Source: Arthrobacter sp. Soil762
GTDB taxonomy: Bacteria > Actinomycetota > Actinomycetes > Actinomycetales > Micrococcaceae
DNA length: 64,000 nucleotides
Direction: 5' to 3'
NCBI RefSeq assembly: GCF_001428335.1
Contig: NZ_LMSG01000021.1
Location: forward strand, 176,290 to 240,289
Under the pieces are notes generated by a model, which was not told where the DNA came from, did no database searches, and saw nothing but the letters and a program-made list of their open reading frames with translations. A program made the position numbers and the translations under genes. The number at the start of each line of letters is the position of its first letter. Within the stretch, counting starts at the first letter, position 1. This document shows positions 31,711 through 40,512 of this stretch, piece after piece.

Positions 31711-32877
31711 GTGACCTCGGTCAGCCTGGGAATGCCGTCAGCACCGCCGCCCGTTCTCGCCCCCCGCCGTAAGACGCGGCAGATCAAGGTGGGTTCCGTC
31801 GGGGTCGGTTCGGACTCGCCCATCAGTGTGCAGTCCATGACCACCACGCCCACCACGGACATCAACGCCACCCTGCAGCAGATCGCGGAACTCACCGCCT
31901 CCGGTTGCGATATCGTGCGCGTCGCCTGCCCGTCGGCCGATGATGCAGAGGCCCTGCCCATTATCGCTCGCAAGTCCCAGATTCCGGTCATTGCGGACAT
32001 CCACTTCCAGCCGAAGTACGTGTTCGCGGCGATTGAGGCCGGCTGCGCGGCAGTGCGGGTGAACCCGGGCAATATCCGCAAGTTCGATGACCAGGTCAAG
32101 GAAATCGCTCGCGCGGCGAAGGACCACGGGACCTCCATCCGGATCGGCATCAACGCCGGATCGCTGGAGCCCGGCATCCTGAAGAAGTATGGCAAGGCCA
32201 CCCCCGAGGCGCTCGTGGAATCCGCCGTCTGGGAAGCGTCGCTGTTCGAAGAGCACGGTTTCAACGACTTCAAGATCTCGGTCAAGCACAACGACCCGGT
32301 CATCATGGTTGCTGCCTACGAGATGCTGGCCGAGCAGGGCGACTGGCCCCTGCACCTGGGCGTCACCGAAGCCGGGCCCGCCTTCCAGGGCACCATCAAG
32401 TCCGCGACAGCCTTCGGGGCGCTCCTGGCCAGGGGCATCGGCGACACCATCAGGGTTTCCCTGTCGGCCCCGCCGGTAGAGGAAATCAAGGTGGGCAACC
32501 AGATCCTGCAGTCCCTGAACCTGCGCCCGCGCAAGCTCGAAATCGTCTCCTGCCCGTCATGCGGCCGTGCCCAGGTGGACGTGTACACCCTTGCCGAACA
32601 GGTCACCGCAGGGCTGGAAGGCATGGAAATTCCGCTCCGCGTGGCAGTGATGGGCTGTGTTGTCAACGGACCGGGCGAAGCCCGCGAAGCCGATCTGGGT
32701 GTGGCGTCCGGCAACGGCAAGGGGCAGATCTTTGTGAAGGGCCAAGTCATTAAGACTGTGCCTGAGAGCGAGATTGTTGAGACACTGATCGAAGAGGCCA
32801 TGCGCATAGCTGAAGAGATGGGGGAGGCCGATGGCGAAGATGCTGTCAAGGGTAGCCCCGTGGTTAGCGTCTCATAA
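31711..32877 (+). CDS. ispG: 4-hydroxy-3-methylbut-2-enyl diphosphate synthase
   Basis: The 388-residue iron-sulfur enzyme of the MEP pathway (GcpE). TIM-barrel start SVQSMTTTPTTDINATLQQI, then the [4Fe-4S] ligands CPSCGR and GCVVNGPGEAREAD (about 283-325). The GTG at 31711 follows AAGGAG at good spacing. The end overlaps the GNAT gene by 47 nt. Together with dxr it shows that isoprenoids are made by the MEP route. Confidence 0.97.
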   Translation: MTSVSLGMPSAPPPVLAPRRKTRQIKVGSVGVGSDSPISVQSMTTTPTTDINATLQQIAELTASGCDIVRVACPSADDAEALPIIARKSQIPVIADIHFQPKYVFAAIEAGCAAVRVNPGNIRKFDDQVKEIARAAKDHGTSIRIGINAGSLEPGILKKYGKATPEALVESAVWEASLFEEHGFNDFKISVKHNDPVIMVAAYEMLAEQGDWPLHLGVTEAGPAFQGTIKSATAFGALLARGIGDTIRVSLSAPPVEEIKVGNQILQSLNLRPRKLEIVSCPSCGRAQVDVYTLAEQVTAGLEGMEIPLRVAVMGCVVNGPGEAREADLGVASGNGKGQIFVKGQVIKTVPESEIVETLIEEAMRIAEEMGEADGEDAVKGSPVVSVS

Positions 32878-33730
32878 AGAGGACGCCGCGCCGGCGGGAA
32901 TATCCGTCCGGACCCTCGCCGGCGCGGACACCGCTTCCCTGCGGCGCCTGGCGTCGCAGGATCCGGTGGCCAATGTCTTTATCCTGGCGCACCTCCGGGC
33001 GGCGGGCTCTGCCGCGCCCACCGCTGGTGGTGCCGGCGTCCTGGGAGTTTTCGACGACGGCATCCTGGTCGGCGCGTGCTGGGCAGGGGCAAACCTGGTC
33101 CCGGTCCAGCTTGACCCCGAATTTGCCGGGCTTGTCGCTGCCGCAGCAAGCAATTCCGGCCGCCGTTTCGCCTCCGCCTTTGGCCCCGCAGATGCCGTCC
33201 TTGCCCTCCATGCTGAGCTGGCTGAACTGGGGCATGCGGCCCACGAGGTGCGGGATGAACAGCCGCTGATGACGCTGTGTGGGCCGCCGTCGGTGGAGCC
33301 GAACGCGGATCTGGGGCTCGGCCGGCTGGCCGATTTTGACCGGATCCTTCCCGCCTGCGCGGCCATGTTCGAAGAGGAAGTGGGCTACTCGCCGTTCCTC
33401 GGGGGCAAGGAGTTCTACAGCCGCCGCGTGGAAGGCCTCATCCGGCAAGGCCATTCATTGGCACACGTCAACGACTCCGGCGATGTTGTGTTCAAGGCCG
33501 AGCTGGGAGCTGTGACGGCCGACGTCACGCAGATCCAGGGTGTATGGATGAACCCCGGTTACCGCGGACAGGGTCTGAGCGCCGGCTACATGGCCGCCGT
33601 GGTGGAGAAGGCGCGCACGCTTGCCCCCGTCACCAGCCTGTACGTCAACGGATTCAACCTCCGGGCGCGGTCCACGTACGAGCGCGTGGGCTTCCGCCAG
33701 GTTGGCACCTTCGCTACGGTTCTGTTCTAG
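32831..33730 (+). CDS. GNAT acetyltransferase with N-terminal DUF4081-like domain
   Basis: 299 residues. The C-terminal half is a GNAT fold with the acetyl-CoA loop (VWMNPGYRGQGLSAGYMAAVV, about 235-255, interrupted by no gaps) and LYVNGFNLRARSTYERVGF. The N-terminal half (LRRLASQDPVANVFILAHLRAAG, GACWAGANLVPVQ) is typical of actinobacterial DUF4081-GNAT proteins found beside ispG. The start overlaps ispG; ATG 32840 is an alternative. Substrate unknown. Confidence 0.85.
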   Translation: MAKMLSRVAPWLASHKEDAAPAGISVRTLAGADTASLRRLASQDPVANVFILAHLRAAGSAAPTAGGAGVLGVFDDGILVGACWAGANLVPVQLDPEFAGLVAAAASNSGRRFASAFGPADAVLALHAELAELGHAAHEVRDEQPLMTLCGPPSVEPNADLGLGRLADFDRILPACAAMFEEEVGYSPFLGGKEFYSRRVEGLIRQGHSLAHVNDSGDVVFKAELGAVTADVTQIQGVWMNPGYRGQGLSAGYMAAVVEKARTLAPVTSLYVNGFNLRARSTYERVGFRQVGTFATVLF

Positions 33731-33783
33731 CCGCCAGCTCGCTGGCCTCAGCGTCGCCGCCTTTCAGGCCGCCCGCCGCCGGT

Positions 33784-34440
33784 TCACCCGTCAGCTTTCA
33801 GGTCACCCGTCAGGTAGTGCTGGACGTTCGGAGCCACGAGCCGCACAAGGTCGTCGGGCGAGGCAGACGCGAGTGGTTCCAGCCGCACCACATACCGGAC
33901 CAGCATCACCCCAACCATCTGCGTGGCCACAAGGTTTCCGCGCATGGCCACTTCTTCGGGCGGGCCGGGGACTCCTGCCATGATCCGGCCGAGGATGGTC
34001 CGCTGCACCAGTTCCCGCAGCAGCAACGTCTTGGCCTTGGAGCCGATGGTTCCCCTGAGGAAGGCCACCAGACTGTGCTGGGCCGGGCTTTCCCACAAGC
34101 GCAGCACGGCCCGCACGATCGCCTCTGCCCGGTCCTCTGGCGAGTAGCCGTCAACGCCCGCCAGGACCTTCTCCGGGTCGGCCGGCAGTGCCACACTCAG
34201 CGCAAAAAGCTCGTCCTTGCCCTTGAAGAAATGGTGGACCATGGCGGGGTCCACGCCGGTTTCCCGGGCGATCTGGCGCAGGCTGGTCCCTTCGAAGCCG
34301 TGTTCGGCGAAAAGCCGCCGGGCTGTGTCCAGGATCTGTTCCCTCGACTCGGTTGCCCCGCCGCGCCGGCCCCGCCGTCCCGTGCCAGCCGCGCTGCCTG
34401 CGGGACCCGGGCCGTCCGCCGGATCATGCTGTCCGTTCAC
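33784..34440 (-). CDS. TetR-family regulator of the ABC exporter
   Basis: 218 residues: a Gly/Arg-rich lead of about 35, then a TetR helix-turn-helix (ARRLFAEHGFEGTSLRQIA, VDPAMVHHFFKGKDELF; about 42-85) and a C-terminal domain like TetR_C_16. The GTG at 34440 overlaps the permease stop (GTGA), so it is the third gene of an ATPase-permease-regulator operon and probably represses it. A palindrome before the first gene is the likely operator. Confidence 0.87.
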   Translation of the reverse strand: MNGQHDPADGPGPAGSAAGTGRRGRRGGATESREQILDTARRLFAEHGFEGTSLRQIARETGVDPAMVHHFFKGKDELFALSVALPADPEKVLAGVDGYSPEDRAEAIVRAVLRLWESPAQHSLVAFLRGTIGSKAKTLLLRELVQRTILGRIMAGVPGPPEEVAMRGNLVATQMVGVMLVRYVVRLEPLASASPDDLVRLVAPNVQHYLTGDLKADG

Positions 34441-35192
34441 GCGGTCCGCCGCCGCAGGGTCAGGGATGCGAGCACCAGGACCGCCAGGACAATGGCCACG
34501 ATGACTCCGGCATCCATCCACAGCTGGTCTGTGGGCTCGGTGTTGGCGGCGATCTCCTGCAGTGCATCCACCGAAAAAGTCAATGGAAGGACATTCGACA
34601 CAGCCTCGAGGGCCTCGTTCATCCTTTCGCGGGCCACAAAGAGGCCACAGAGCAGGATCTGCGGGACCACCACCACCGGCATGAACTGCACGGCCTGGAA
34701 TTCCGTTCGGGCGAAGGCCGAACAGAGCAGCCCCAGCGCGACGCCAAGAACCGCGTTGATCACGGCAATCATGACCACCAGCCCAGGGCTGCCTTGGATG
34801 TCGAGCCCGAAGATCCAGTAGGCGACGGCGGTAGCAACCAGCGACTGCAGGGCGGCCATGATGGAAAATGCCAGCCCATAGCCGAACAGCAGGTCCGCCT
34901 TGTGGATGGGAGTGGTCAGCAGCCGTTCCAGGGTCCCCGAGGTGCGTTCCCGCAGCATCGTGATGGACGTAACCAGGAACATAACCACAAACGGGAAGAT
35001 CGCCAGCATCATCAGGCCAACCCGGTCAAAAGTCCTGGGCACGCCCGGCGGCAGCGTTTCATTCTCATAGAGAAAGTACACGGCGGTGAGCAGAAGCGCA
35101 GGGACCACCAGGATCAGCGCGATGCTGCGGTGGTCGTGCCGGAGCTGGTCCAGGACGCGCCGGGTGGTGGCCAACAGCATCAACAGGTTCAT
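34437..35192 (-). CDS. ABC-2 type export permease
   Basis: 251 residues with six hydrophobic segments (SIALILVVPALLLTAVYFLY, LMMLAIFPFVVMFLVTSITM and others) and the family motif LRERTSGTLERLLTTPI after the second helix, as in drug/antibiotic exporter permeases. The ATG at 35192 overlaps the ATPase stop (ATGA). It probably exports a drug or lipid with the ATPase encoded upstream. Confidence 0.92.
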   Translation of the reverse strand: MNLLMLLATTRRVLDQLRHDHRSIALILVVPALLLTAVYFLYENETLPPGVPRTFDRVGLMMLAIFPFVVMFLVTSITMLRERTSGTLERLLTTPIHKADLLFGYGLAFSIMAALQSLVATAVAYWIFGLDIQGSPGLVVMIAVINAVLGVALGLLCSAFARTEFQAVQFMPVVVVPQILLCGLFVARERMNEALEAVSNVLPLTFSVDALQEIAANTEPTDQLWMDAGVIVAIVLAVLVLASLTLRRRTA

Positions 35193-35977
35193 GACCGTAC
35201 CGTCCTTTCGGGGGAACCGCTGGGCACTTCGGCGGTGTCCTGGATGATGTGCAGGAAAGCCTTCTCCAGATCGGCACTGTGCCCGCGTTGACTCAATTCC
35301 GCCGGCGTCAGCTGCGCCAGGAGCTTTCCTTCCCGCAGTAGGAGGAGTGATCCGCAATGGCTGGCTTCCTCCATCACATGGCTGGAAACCAGCAGGGTGG
35401 TCCCGGACGCGGCCATGGACCGGAAACGGTCCCACAGGTCAGCCCGGAGCACCGGATCAAGGCCCACGGTTGGCTCATCCAGGACGAGCAGGCTGGGGCG
35501 AGCCACCAGGGCACAGGCCAACGACACCCGGCTCAGCTGTCCGCCGGAGAGGTCACCGGTTTTCTGCCTGGCCTGCGGTTCAAGCCCGACGGCGGCGATC
35601 GCCTCTGCGGCCTCGGTGCGGCCCTTGCGGTGCATGGCGCCGAAGTAGCGGACATTGGCTTCGACCGTCAGGTCCGGATACACGCTGGGGGACTGGGTCA
35701 CGTAACCCACCCGGTGTCGCAGGTCAGGGTGCCCGGCGGGCAGCCCCAGCACTTGGACCAAGCCGGACGTGAGCACCTGGACGCCCATGATGGCCCGCAT
35801 GAGCGTAGTCTTGCCGCTGCCGGACGGGCCCAGCAGCCCGGTGATCTCGCCTGCCTGGACGGCAAAGTCCAAGCCGCGCAGGACGGGAACCTTTCCCCGT
35901 ATGACGTGCAGGGTGGTGGCGGCCACAGCGATGCTGGCTTCCGTGACGGCCGGGGCGGTAGCTGCTGAATGGGACAT
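35189..35977 (-). CDS. ABC exporter ATPase
   Basis: 262 residues with Walker A GPSGSGKTTL (about 51-60), Q-loop YVTQSPSVYPDLTVEANVRY, signature LSGGQLSRVSLACAL, Walker B LLVLDEPTVGLD and the H-loop Ser-Ser-His. The ATG at 35977 was chosen because GGAGG lies just upstream; a longer frame to 36046 lacks this. First gene of the exporter operon. Confidence 0.93.
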   Translation of the reverse strand: MSHSAATAPAVTEASIAVAATTLHVIRGKVPVLRGLDFAVQAGEITGLLGPSGSGKTTLMRAIMGVQVLTSGLVQVLGLPAGHPDLRHRVGYVTQSPSVYPDLTVEANVRYFGAMHRKGRTEAAEAIAAVGLEPQARQKTGDLSGGQLSRVSLACALVARPSLLVLDEPTVGLDPVLRADLWDRFRSMAASGTTLLVSSHVMEEASHCGSLLLLREGKLLAQLTPAELSQRGHSADLEKAFLHIIQDTAEVPSGSPERTVRS

Positions 35978-36012
35978 TAATGCCTCCGAATGCTGGGAGT
36001 CCGCGTTTGAAT

Positions 36013-36023
36013 TCACCAGGTGA
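36013..36023. promoter_or_regulatory. Candidate TetR operator before the exporter operon
   Basis: TCACC-A-GGTGA is an exact odd palindrome inside a wider imperfect one (AATTCA ... TGAATT). It lies 36-46 nt upstream of the ATPase start in AT-rich DNA where the minus-strand promoter is expected. Confidence 0.6.
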
Positions 36024-36389
36024 TGAATTAAAACTAGACCTGCCAAAGGCGGCCGTCAATTACTTCGAATGGAAAAACCCTTGTGGATGTGTCGGCTATC
36101 ACATATGTTCGATCTAGCTGCGCTGGAGTGGGTGGGCGGTCTCACCAGTCCTCACCAGTACCTAGGCGTCAACGGCCATGGAGCCACGTCCGCATGTAAT
36201 GACCAGCCGTTTACGGCCAGGGGCTTTGCATGCCGGGCGTGGCTCTATTGCGTCCCGCCCCCCCGCGGTCTCTGGCCCGGCTCAGGTTCCGCCGCCTGGC
36301 GTGCCGTGGATAGCCGGTAGATTAGTACCCAGAAGAATTGCCCGGCTCTGCTTTCCAGCAGTTACTCCCCAGAAACGGATAACCCACCC
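36024..36389. other. Gene-free stretch upstream of proS with nested inverted repeats
   Basis: No convincing gene is seen. It holds a LexA-like half-site (ACATATGTTCGAT near 36101-36113), a tandem CTCACCAGT repeat (36141-36159), and a nested set of inverted repeats: GAGCCACG (36181-36188) with CGTGGCTC (36238-36245), GCATG/CATGC inside it, and GCCGT-TT-ACGGC innermost. The nested set suggests a folded RNA or a regulatory leader. A possible -10 (TAGATT, about 36317) lies 70 nt before proS. Confidence 0.4.
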
Positions 36390-38198
36390 GTGGTCACAAG
36401 AATGTCCAAGCTTTTCCTGCGCACCTTGCGTGAAGATCCCGTCGACGCTGAGGTCGCCAGCCACCGGCTCCTGGTCCGGGCCGGCTACATCCGCCGCGCG
36501 GCGCCCGGCATCTACACCTGGCTTCCGCTGGGGCTGAGTGTGCTGCGCAAGGTCGAGGCCGTCGTCCGCGAGGAAATGGACGCCATCGGTGCCCAGGAAG
36601 TCCACTTCCCGGCGCTGCTGCCGCGAGAGCCCTACGAGGTCACCAACCGCTGGACCGAATACGGCGAAGGTCTGTTCCGGCTCCAGGACCGTAAGGGTGC
36701 CGACTACCTGCTGGCCCCCACGCACGAGGAAATGTTCACGCTTCTGGTCAAGGACCTGTACTCGTCCTACAAGGACCTGCCCCTGAGCCTGTATCAGATC
36801 CAGAACAAATACCGCGACGAAGCACGCCCCCGCGCGGGCCTGCTGCGCGGCCGCGAGTTCATCATGAAGGATTCCTACTCCTTCGACGTGGACGACGCAG
36901 GCCTGGACGCCAGCTACGCCGCCCACCGTGGCGCCTACCTGAAGATCTTTGCGCGCCTGGGCCTGGAAGTCATTCCCGTTGCGGCCACCGCCGGCGCCAT
37001 GGGTGGGTCCAAGAGCGAAGAGTTCCTGCACCCCACCGAGATCGGCGAAGACACTTTCGTACGCTCCGCCGGCGGTTATGCAGCCAACGTTGAGGCCGTC
37101 ACCACCGTTGTTCCGGCCGACATCGACTTCAGCAACGCCCCTGCCGCCGAGGTCCTCGATACCCCGAACACGCCCACCATCGACACGCTGGTTGCCGCGT
37201 CCAACGAACTGGCTCCCCGGAGCGAGGCCGACGGCGGCGCGTGGACTGGCGCCGACACCCTCAAGAACGTGGTTCTTGCCGTCACCCTGCCCACTGGTGA
37301 GCGCCAGCTTGTGGTCATCGGCCTGCCGGGTGACCGCGGCGTTGACTTGAAGCGCGTGGAAGCCAACATCGGTTCCTTCCTACCCATCGGCGGCGAGATC
37401 ACGCTCGAAGCAGCCAACGACGACGACCTCAAGAAGCAGCCCCTCATCGTCAAGGGCTACCTTGGACCCGGCCTGACGCTGGACCAACCCCTGCTGGGCA
37501 GCGAAAGCTCAACCAAGCTCCTCTACCTGGTGGATCCCCGCGTTGTCAGCGGCACTGCCTGGATCACCGGGGCCAACGAAGCAGGAAAGCACGTGTACGG
37601 CCTGGTCGCCGGCCGCGACTTCGCCTGGGACGGCGTCATCGAGTGCACCGACGTCCGCGCGGGTGACCCGGCTCCGGACGGCTCCGGTCCGCTGGAGACG
37701 GCCCGCGGCATCGAAATGGGCCACATCTTCCAGCTGGGCCGCAAATACGCTGAGGCCCTCGAGCTGAAGGTCCTGGACCAGAACGGCAAGCAGGTGGTGG
37801 TTACCATGGGCTCCTACGGTGTTGGTGTCACCCGTGCCGTCGCCGCACTGGCCGAATCCAACCACGATGACAAGGGTCTGGTCTGGCCCCGCGCCGTTGC
37901 CCCCGCCGATGTCCATGTAGTGGCTGTCGGCCGCGGCGAGGAAATCTTTGCCACCGCCGAGCAGCTGGCCCTGGAACTCGAGGCCGCCGGCCTGGACGTC
38001 ATCTACGATGACCGGCCGAAGGTCTCCCCGGGCGTAAAGTTCGGCGACGCGGAACTCGTCGGCGTCCCCACCATCCTGGCCGTCGGCCGCGGCCTGGTGG
38101 ACGGCGTTGTCGAGATCAAGGACCGCCGCAGCGGCGAAGCGGAGAACGTGGCCGTGGACAAGGCCGTTGACTATGTGGTCACCGCCGTCCGCAGCTGA
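36390..38198 (+). CDS. proS: Prolyl-tRNA synthetase
   Basis: 602 residues, the bacterial long form with an editing insertion between class II motifs 2 and 3. Motif 1 region LPLGLSVLRKVEAVVREEMD, motif 2 YRDEARPRAGLLRGREFIMKD (interrupted into two here), the INS editing domain (about 220-400), motif 3 GSYGVGVTRAVAA, and a C-terminal anticodon-binding domain (VIYDDRPKVSPGVKFGDAELVG). The start is the GTG at 36390 or the ATG at 36402; both give MSKLFLRTLRED. Confidence 0.96.
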   Translation: MVTRMSKLFLRTLREDPVDAEVASHRLLVRAGYIRRAAPGIYTWLPLGLSVLRKVEAVVREEMDAIGAQEVHFPALLPREPYEVTNRWTEYGEGLFRLQDRKGADYLLAPTHEEMFTLLVKDLYSSYKDLPLSLYQIQNKYRDEARPRAGLLRGREFIMKDSYSFDVDDAGLDASYAAHRGAYLKIFARLGLEVIPVAATAGAMGGSKSEEFLHPTEIGEDTFVRSAGGYAANVEAVTTVVPADIDFSNAPAAEVLDTPNTPTIDTLVAASNELAPRSEADGGAWTGADTLKNVVLAVTLPTGERQLVVIGLPGDRGVDLKRVEANIGSFLPIGGEITLEAANDDDLKKQPLIVKGYLGPGLTLDQPLLGSESSTKLLYLVDPRVVSGTAWITGANEAGKHVYGLVAGRDFAWDGVIECTDVRAGDPAPDGSGPLETARGIEMGHIFQLGRKYAEALELKVLDQNGKQVVVTMGSYGVGVTRAVAALAESNHDDKGLVWPRAVAPADVHVVAVGRGEEIFATAEQLALELEAAGLDVIYDDRPKVSPGVKFGDAELVGVPTILAVGRGLVDGVVEIKDRRSGEAENVAVDKAVDYVVTAVRS

Positions 38199-38207
38199 CC
38201 TGGGGCG

Positions 38208-39011
38208 GTGATTTCCGGGTTCGAGTCGATCCAGCTCACCACAATCATCCTGATTGTGGTGGCTGGATTTGCTGCAGGCTGGGTGGACGCCGTGGTGGGC
38301 GGCGGCGGTCTGCTCCAGCTGCCGGCCATGCTGCTGGTTCCGGGAATCACGCCGGTCCAGGCCTTGGCCACCAACAAGATGGGGTCTATTTTCGGCACCG
38401 CCACGAGTGCGGTGACGTACTACGGGCGGGTGAAACCGGACCTTCGGACAGCCGTGCCCATGGCGGTGATCGCCCTTGCCGGCAGCTTCGCCGGGGCGGT
38501 GCTCGCCGCCACGCTGCCGGCGAGTGTCTTCAAGCCGATCATCGTGGTGGCGCTGGTCGTCGTGGCGCTTTTTACGGCGCTGAAGCCCAACGTCGGTGAC
38601 CTCACCGTGCTGCGGCACGATGGCCGCACGCACTACGTGGTGGCATGCATGATCGGGGCCGTGATTGGCTTCTATGACGGCCTGATTGGTCCGGGCACCG
38701 GCTCCTTCCTCATCATCGCGCTCGTCTCGGCGATGGGCTATGCCTTCCTGGAGGCAAGCGCCAAAGCCAAGATCGTGAACATGGCCACCAACGCCGGCGC
38801 CCTGCTGTTCTTCCTGCCCCATGGGTCAATCCTCTGGGGTGTCGGGCTGCTGCTGGGCCTGGCCAACATGGCCGGCGGCTACCTGGGCGCGCGGACCGCC
38901 GTGAAGCAGGGAAGCCGCTTCATCCGCGTTGTGTTCCTGCTGGTAGTGGGTGCCCTGATCATCAAACTCGGCGTCGACGTCTGGCAGGAAAACTTCGCCG
39001 GACCGGCGTAG
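38208..39011 (+). CDS. TauE/SafE (TSUP) permease, YfcA-like
   Basis: 267 residues with about eight hydrophobic segments. The N-terminal GFAAGWVDAVVGGGGLLQLPA and middle GFYDGLIGPGTGSFLIIALV are the two family repeats in the YfcA form. It probably exports a small anion such as sulfite; the substrate is not known. The GTG at 38208 lies 9 nt after the proS stop and behind GGGGC; the two may share a transcript. Different from the permease at 26238, which lacks the glycine-rich first repeat. Confidence 0.88.
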   Translation: MISGFESIQLTTIILIVVAGFAAGWVDAVVGGGGLLQLPAMLLVPGITPVQALATNKMGSIFGTATSAVTYYGRVKPDLRTAVPMAVIALAGSFAGAVLAATLPASVFKPIIVVALVVVALFTALKPNVGDLTVLRHDGRTHYVVACMIGAVIGFYDGLIGPGTGSFLIIALVSAMGYAFLEASAKAKIVNMATNAGALLFFLPHGSILWGVGLLLGLANMAGGYLGARTAVKQGSRFIRVVFLLVVGALIIKLGVDVWQENFAGPA

Positions 39012-39022
39012 CGGAACCCTCG

Positions 39023-39423
39023 CAGCCGGTATCCGCCGCAGCTGTGGTTGAGTACCTGGCGGACAAGGCCGAACCGGGGCTGATGGCGATGCGCTCGGGG
39101 CGCTTTTTTGGCTGGGTGATCGGCGGGACGTCGTGCTGCGCGCCTCGCAAATGGCAGAGCAGCTGTCCGCACTGGACGGCGTCGAGGTGCTCAACACGGT
39201 GGACTACACCCAGGTTTCGCTCGCCTTCGGGGACGACGCCACCACCCGCGCCGTCACAGCCAGGGTGATCGAGGACGGCAAGGTCTGGATGTCCGGTTCA
39301 CACTGGCAGGGCAGGGATGTCCTGCGCGTCTCGGTCAGCGACTGGAGCACTGACGCGGACGACGTCGGCACGGCCGTCGAGGCGGTCAGCTCCGCTTTGG
39401 CAGCGGTGCGGGCAGCAGGCTGA
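39023..39423 (+). pseudogene. Remnant of a PLP-dependent decarboxylase/aminotransferase
   Basis: Two pieces of one family sit side by side in different frames. The first (about 39038-39130) gives VVEYLADKAEPGLMAM and GRFFGWVIGGT, an N-terminal segment. The second (about 39124-39423) gives VVLRASQMAEQLSALDGVEVLN, YTQVSLAFGDDATT, WMSGSHWQGRDVLRVSVSDW, the C-terminal end. The PLP-binding middle is gone. The junction GGCGGGACG reads in both frames, as left by a deletion at a short repeat. No start, no lysine motif: not functional. Confidence 0.75.
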
Positions 39424-39480
39424 TGGCCCGGGAGGCACCGTTCCACGCGGGATGTAGCCGTCCCCGGGAGATAGCCGTCG

Positions 39481-40512
39481 TCAGCTGTCGCCGTGGCCCG
39501 GTTCAGGCAGGGCATGTGCCGAGGGGAGACCGTCGAGGGTCCGCCCGGCAAGGGTGCTGGCCACCCAGAGGGAGCGGGCCAGATCGCCTTGGTGGCGCGG
39601 CACAGCGGCGTAGCAGAGGGCGTTCTCCACTTCGCGTGCCACGGCCCACTGGCGCGCAGCTTCGGCATTGAGGCCAGCCGCGGCGCTGAAGTCCTGGCAC
39701 CGCCGCCTCAACCCTCCTGCCGGATCGCTCCGGGGCAAGTCGCCGAGACGGTTCCACAGCAGCGGTGCCACCGCGAACTCCGGTTCGCCGATCATGGGCT
39801 GCGGGTCGATGGCGACGAAGGCCTCGCCGGGCAGCCCTCCGCTGATGGTCTGGGGCCGGGCCAGGATGTTCAGGAAATGCAGGTCCGTATGGACCAGGAC
39901 ATCGCGGCCGGAGCGGCGGCCCACGGCGCCCCGGGTCTGGCAGACTTCCAGGGCCGCCTCCAGCAGCCAGCGCGGGAACGGGCGGCCCTGCTGTTCCCAG
40001 TCGGCGGGCAGGTCATCGCTCCATTGTTCGGCCCGCCCGGCGATGTGGTCGAATTCCTGCCATTGCGGCCGGCCGTCCGGCACCAGGCCCAGCTGCCGCA
40101 TGGTGCTTCCCCAGGCCACCGCCGCGTCATCCAGCGGAAGGGTCTGGAGCGAGGAGTCCGCATTCAGCCGCTCCAGCAGCATGGCGCACGTTCCGGCGTC
40201 GGATTCCAAGAGCCGGACGGCGCCGGATCCGTCCCAGAGTGCCAGCGCATGGCGTTCCACCCGTGCCTCATCGTGGGGAAACGCGATCTTGAGCGCCGCC
40301 GGAGTCCCGTCCGTCCGGCGGACCGGAACCACAACGCCGCCGTGGCCATGCCACGGGAGGGCACCGGCTTCCAGGTCAACAGCCAGTTCCCAATGCTCCA
40401 GCCGCCCCTGCACCAGCCCGGGGAGGGAGGAAAGCCAGGCCCGTCCCGCGCTGCTGTGGCTGTAACGCCCGCTGAGGGCTGGCGGGATCGGCACGCCAAT
40501 CTGGACACTCAC
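39481..40512 (-). CDS. APH(6)/hydroxyurea-type antibiotic kinase
   Basis: 343 residues of the aminoglycoside/hydroxyurea phosphotransferase family (streptomycin 6-kinase type). Lys of the ATP pocket in AALKIAFPHDEA (about 73), catalytic loop VHTDLHFLNIL (about 215-225) and metal loop AIDPQPMIGEP (about 240). It probably inactivates streptomycin-like compounds or hydroxyurea; the natural substrate is not shown by the sequence. The GTG at 40512 overlaps the stop of the VIT-family gene, so both are in one operon. Confidence 0.85.
   Translation of the reverse strand: MSVQIGVPIPPALSGRYSHSSAGRAWLSSLPGLVQGRLEHWELAVDLEAGALPWHGHGGVVVPVRRTDGTPAALKIAFPHDEARVERHALALWDGSGAVRLLESDAGTCAMLLERLNADSSLQTLPLDDAAVAWGSTMRQLGLVPDGRPQWQEFDHIAGRAEQWSDDLPADWEQQGRPFPRWLLEAALEVCQTRGAVGRRSGRDVLVHTDLHFLNILARPQTISGGLPGEAFVAIDPQPMIGEPEFAVAPLLWNRLGDLPRSDPAGGLRRRCQDFSAAAGLNAEAARQWAVAREVENALCYAAVPRHQGDLARSLWVASTLAGRTLDGLPSAHALPEPGHGDS

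Noticed and set aside
36069..36320. 83-codon frame in the proS upstream gap
   Set aside because: No ribosome binding site or family motif; the nested inverted repeats in the same place explain the sequence better as a structured element.
36024..36389. T-box riboswitch before proS
   Set aside because: No specifier-loop or antiterminator T-box consensus is seen, and no terminator lies before the start.
39038..39065. TGTGGTTGAGTACC at the pseudogene as another copy of the E2 repeat
   Set aside because: Only the first ten bases match, and they are explained by the decarboxylase coding sequence (VVEYL).
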